NCBI GenBank assembly: GCA_021647265.1
Contig: JAKIVA010000077.1
Span: forward strand, 1 to 8,872
Length of the DNA: 8,872 bases
DNA from: Lutibacter sp.
GTDB taxonomy: Bacteria; Bacteroidota; Bacteroidia; Flavobacteriales; Flavobacteriaceae
Reading direction: 5' to 3'
The translations under genes and the position numbers were made by a program. The notes under the pieces were generated by a model. The model made no database searches. It was given only the letters and a program-made list of their open reading frames with translations, and had not been told where the DNA came from. Position 1 is the stretch's first letter. Each line of letters opens with the position of its first letter. This document shows, in pieces, positions 6,615 to 8,872 of the stretch.

Positions 6615-8068
6615 AATTAAAACAACTTTCTTTACGTATTCGTATCTTTTTATCAATGATTTTATTGGTTTTGTTAGCTTCAATTTTAATTGCAGCTGTT
6701 ACTATTTATCAGTATAAAGAGCAAACTAGCGAGTATAACAAAGGACGGTTAGATAGAAAAGAAGCATCGGTAAAAGCAGCAATAAACTTTTGGTTAAATT
6801 CTTCACAAAACTCATATCCAATAGTTACAGAAAAGTTAGCTGCAATATTTAAAGACAAAATTTATGAGATTTCTTATATTGAAAATTTAGAAATTAATAT
6901 TTATGATTTAGAAGGGAAATTGGTTAAAAGTTCTCATTCTGGGTTTGTTGAAAGTGATGCGCCAATTAAATTACCTAAAGCTGTTTTAACTAAAATTGCC
7001 AATAATTTCAAGCATCATTACGTTGAAACAAAGATAATAAAGAGAAATAGCTTTCAATCCTCATATTCATATATAACCGATAATAAATTTAAACCAATAG
7101 GGATTTTAAATTTACAATATGTCCAAGATAATTCGGTTCAGGATAGAGATTTAATAGAGTTTTTATACCGTTTACTAATGGTATATATTTTAATGTTTAT
7201 AGTAGCAATTTTGTTAGCATATTTTATCTCTAGCTATATTACAAGGTCAATCAAAGCAGTTACAGATAAAATAAAAAGAACAAGATTAGATGAGCGTAAT
7301 GAGAAAATTATTTTAAAAGATGCAAGTTCTGAAATTTTTACATTAGTGAATGCATACAATGCAATGATTGATGAGTTAGAAGAAAGCGCTGTGAAATTGG
7401 CTAAAGGAGAACGAGAACAGGCTTGGCGTGAAATGGCAAAACAAGTTGCACATGAAGTGAAAAACCCATTAACACCAATGCGTTTAACGGTACAAAGTTT
7501 TCAGCGAAAATTTGATGTTAATGACCCAAATATTAACGATAAAATTAACGAATTTAGTAAAACATTAATTCAACAAATAGACACCATGAGTTCTATTGCA
7601 TCAGCCTTTTCAAATTTTGCTAAAATGCCAGTTCAAAATAGTGAAGAATTAAATGTTGTTGAAGTTGTAAAACACACTTTAGATATTTTTACAGAAGATT
7701 ATATTTCATATTTTCCAAAACAAAAAGTTATTACAGCTGAATTAGATAAAGCTCAATTGATTAGAATTATTACTAATTTAATTAAGAATGCTGTTCATGC
7801 ATTAGATGGAACTGAAAACAAAAAAATTGAAGTTTATGTTGAGGAAGATAATGAAAATGTAATTATTAAAGTGGCAGACAATGGTAAAGGAATTTCAGAT
7901 GAAGATAAAATACGGGTGTTTGAACCTAAATTTACGACAAAATCTAGTGGAATGGGATTGGGCTTACCAATGATAAAAAATATTGTAGAAACCTATGGAG
8001 GAAAAATTACATTTACAACACAAATAAACAAAGGAACCGTTTTTAAAATAGTATTACCTAAAAAATAA
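6611..8068 (+). CDS. NtrY-like membrane sensor histidine kinase
   Basis: This 485-residue kinase has a basic N-terminus, a membrane helix at about 11-33, an extracytoplasmic sensor region to about 186 that contains a Cache-like strand pattern (NIYDLEGKLVKSS), and a second helix at about 187-208. A HAMP linker (about 209-262) leads to the catalytic core. The phosphorylated histidine is H281 in HEVKNPLTP, within a segment (AWREMAKQVAHEVKNPLTP) that closely resembles NtrY-type kinases. The ATP-binding domain has the N box NLIKNAVHAL with N393, the G1 box DNGKG (423-427), the F box VFEPKFTTK and the G2 box GMGLGL (447-452), so it should be an active kinase. It has no PAS domain and no receiver domain, and no response regulator gene is in the window. 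The enoyl-CoA hydratase gene follows after 4 bp, so the two are very probably co-transcribed. The signal it senses is unknown. Confidence 0.95.
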   Translation: MKLKQLSLRIRIFLSMILLVLLASILIAAVTIYQYKEQTSEYNKGRLDRKEASVKAAINFWLNSSQNSYPIVTEKLAAIFKDKIYEISYIENLEINIYDLEGKLVKSSHSGFVESDAPIKLPKAVLTKIANNFKHHYVETKIIKRNSFQSSYSYITDNKFKPIGILNLQYVQDNSVQDRDLIEFLYRLLMVYILMFIVAILLAYFISSYITRSIKAVTDKIKRTRLDERNEKIILKDASSEIFTLVNAYNAMIDELEESAVKLAKGEREQAWREMAKQVAHEVKNPLTPMRLTVQSFQRKFDVNDPNINDKINEFSKTLIQQIDTMSSIASAFSNFAKMPVQNSEELNVVEVVKHTLDIFTEDYISYFPKQKVITAELDKAQLIRIITNLIKNAVHALDGTENKKIEVYVEEDNENVIIKVADNGKGISDEDKIRVFEPKFTTKSSGMGLGLPMIKNIVETYGGKITFTTQINKGTVFKIVLPKK

Positions 8069-8072
8069 TTTT

Positions 8073-8849
8073 ATGGAATTTAAAAATATATTAGTTGAAC
8101 AAAAAGACAACATTGCAGTAATTACAATAAACAGACCTACAAAATTAAATGCATTAAATAAAAGTACAATTGAAGAATTGCATGAAGCTTTTAAGAATTT
8201 AGATACAAATACGAAAGTTAAAGTTATCATTATTACAGGTAGTGGAGAAAAAGCTTTTGTTGCAGGTGCTGATATTTCTGAATTTGCAAATTACACTGTT
8301 GAAAAAGGGCAAGAATTAGCAAGAAATGGACAAAAAATATTATTTGATTTTGTTCAAAATTTAAGTACTCCTGTTGTAGCAGCAGTAAATGGTTTTGCTT
8401 TAGGCGGAGGCTTAGAGTTAGCTATGGCAGCACACTTTAGAGTTGCAAGTGAAAATGCAAAAATGGGTTTGCCTGAAGTTTCGTTAGGTGTAATTCCAGG
8501 ATATGGAGGCACTCAGCGTTTACCTCAATTAGTAGGCAAGGGAAAAGCTATGGAACTAATTATGACGGCAGGAATGATTTCTGCTGAAGATGCCAAAGAT
8601 TGGGGATTGGTGAATTATGTAGTTGAACAAGAAGAATTACTGCCTTTTTGCAAAAAAATAGCAGGTAAAATAATTCGAAATTCATCAGTTGCAATAGCTG
8701 CTGCTATAAAATCTATCAATGCAAATTATAATAATGCCGTGAATGGATTTGATGTTGAAATTGAGCAATTTGGCAAAAGCTTTGGCACCCACGATTTTAA
8801 AGAAGGAACCACCGCTTTTTTAGAAAAACGAAAACCAAATTTTGAATAG
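8073..8849 (+). CDS. Enoyl-CoA hydratase (crotonase family)
   Basis: This 258-residue protein has the normal length and full motif set of short-chain enoyl-CoA hydratases, which add water across the 2,3 double bond of enoyl-CoA in the cytosol. The oxyanion hole is formed by A66 in VAGADISEF and G112 in ALGGGLELAMA. Both catalytic glutamates of the rat mitochondrial enzyme have counterparts here, E115 (GGGLE) and E135 (LPEVSLG), followed by the signature IPGYGGTQRLPQLVG. Having both favours true hydratase activity over an isomerase, lyase or decarboxylase. It could serve fatty-acid beta-oxidation, or act as a crotonyl-CoA hydratase (Crt-like) in butyrate, lysine or polyhydroxybutyrate metabolism; no other pathway gene is in the window to decide. 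The ATG comes 4 bp after the kinase stop with only T bases between, so translation is probably coupled to the kinase. The stop is TAG, and only 23 bp of window remain after it, with no visible terminator. Confidence 0.93.
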   Translation: MEFKNILVEQKDNIAVITINRPTKLNALNKSTIEELHEAFKNLDTNTKVKVIIITGSGEKAFVAGADISEFANYTVEKGQELARNGQKILFDFVQNLSTPVVAAVNGFALGGGLELAMAAHFRVASENAKMGLPEVSLGVIPGYGGTQRLPQLVGKGKAMELIMTAGMISAEDAKDWGLVNYVVEQEELLPFCKKIAGKIIRNSSVAIAAAIKSINANYNNAVNGFDVEIEQFGKSFGTHDFKEGTTAFLEKRKPNFE

Positions 8850-8872
8850 TATTTATAACTTTATTACAAGTT

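Noticed and set aside
8850..8872. TAACTTTA near the right edge as a promoter for a following gene
   Set aside because: One mismatch to the -7 consensus and no downstream gene visible in the 9 remaining bases.

Overview
The window is an AT-rich stretch of a Bacteroidota chromosome, most probably from a flavobacterium. Three things point there: the roughly 30% GC look with A-rich leaders and few Shine-Dalgarno sites, several matches to the Bacteroidota -7 promoter box TAnnTTTG, and a long LeuRS (984 aa) with the extra insertions that I associate with this phylum. The genus cannot be told from the sequence.

Layout. Positions 1-108 hold an open frame that may be the tail of a plus-strand gene; it meets the minus-strand genes tail to tail. 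On the minus strand lie an EamA/DMT-type permease (105-1007, TTG start) and, upstream of it, a patatin-like phospholipase of the RssA type (1096-1866). A 128-bp divergent intergenic region with a good -7 box (1962-1969) separates the phospholipase from leuS (1995-4949). Downstream on the plus strand come a two-helix PepSY-type membrane protein (5075-5830) and a small exported protein of unknown function (5880-6371). A 239-bp regulatory-looking gap follows, with a perfect 10+2+10 palindrome, two exact TAnnTTTG boxes and a 27-codon leader ORF. Last are a NtrY-like membrane histidine kinase (6611-8068) and, 4 bp later, a crotonase-family enoyl-CoA hydratase (8073-8849).

How the genes work together. 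Most of the window is housekeeping or common accessory metabolism, and I see no mobile element, CRISPR array, tRNA, rRNA or defence system. The one pair that looks like a real functional unit is histidine kinase plus enoyl-CoA hydratase. The kinase has no response regulator beside it in the window, and the tight spacing implies co-transcription and perhaps translational coupling. The part most worth a second look is the control region upstream of the kinase (6372-6614). The unknown exported protein and the LeuRS, which has lost most of its zinc-site cysteines, are secondary points. I did not find convincing evidence of an undescribed multi-gene system.
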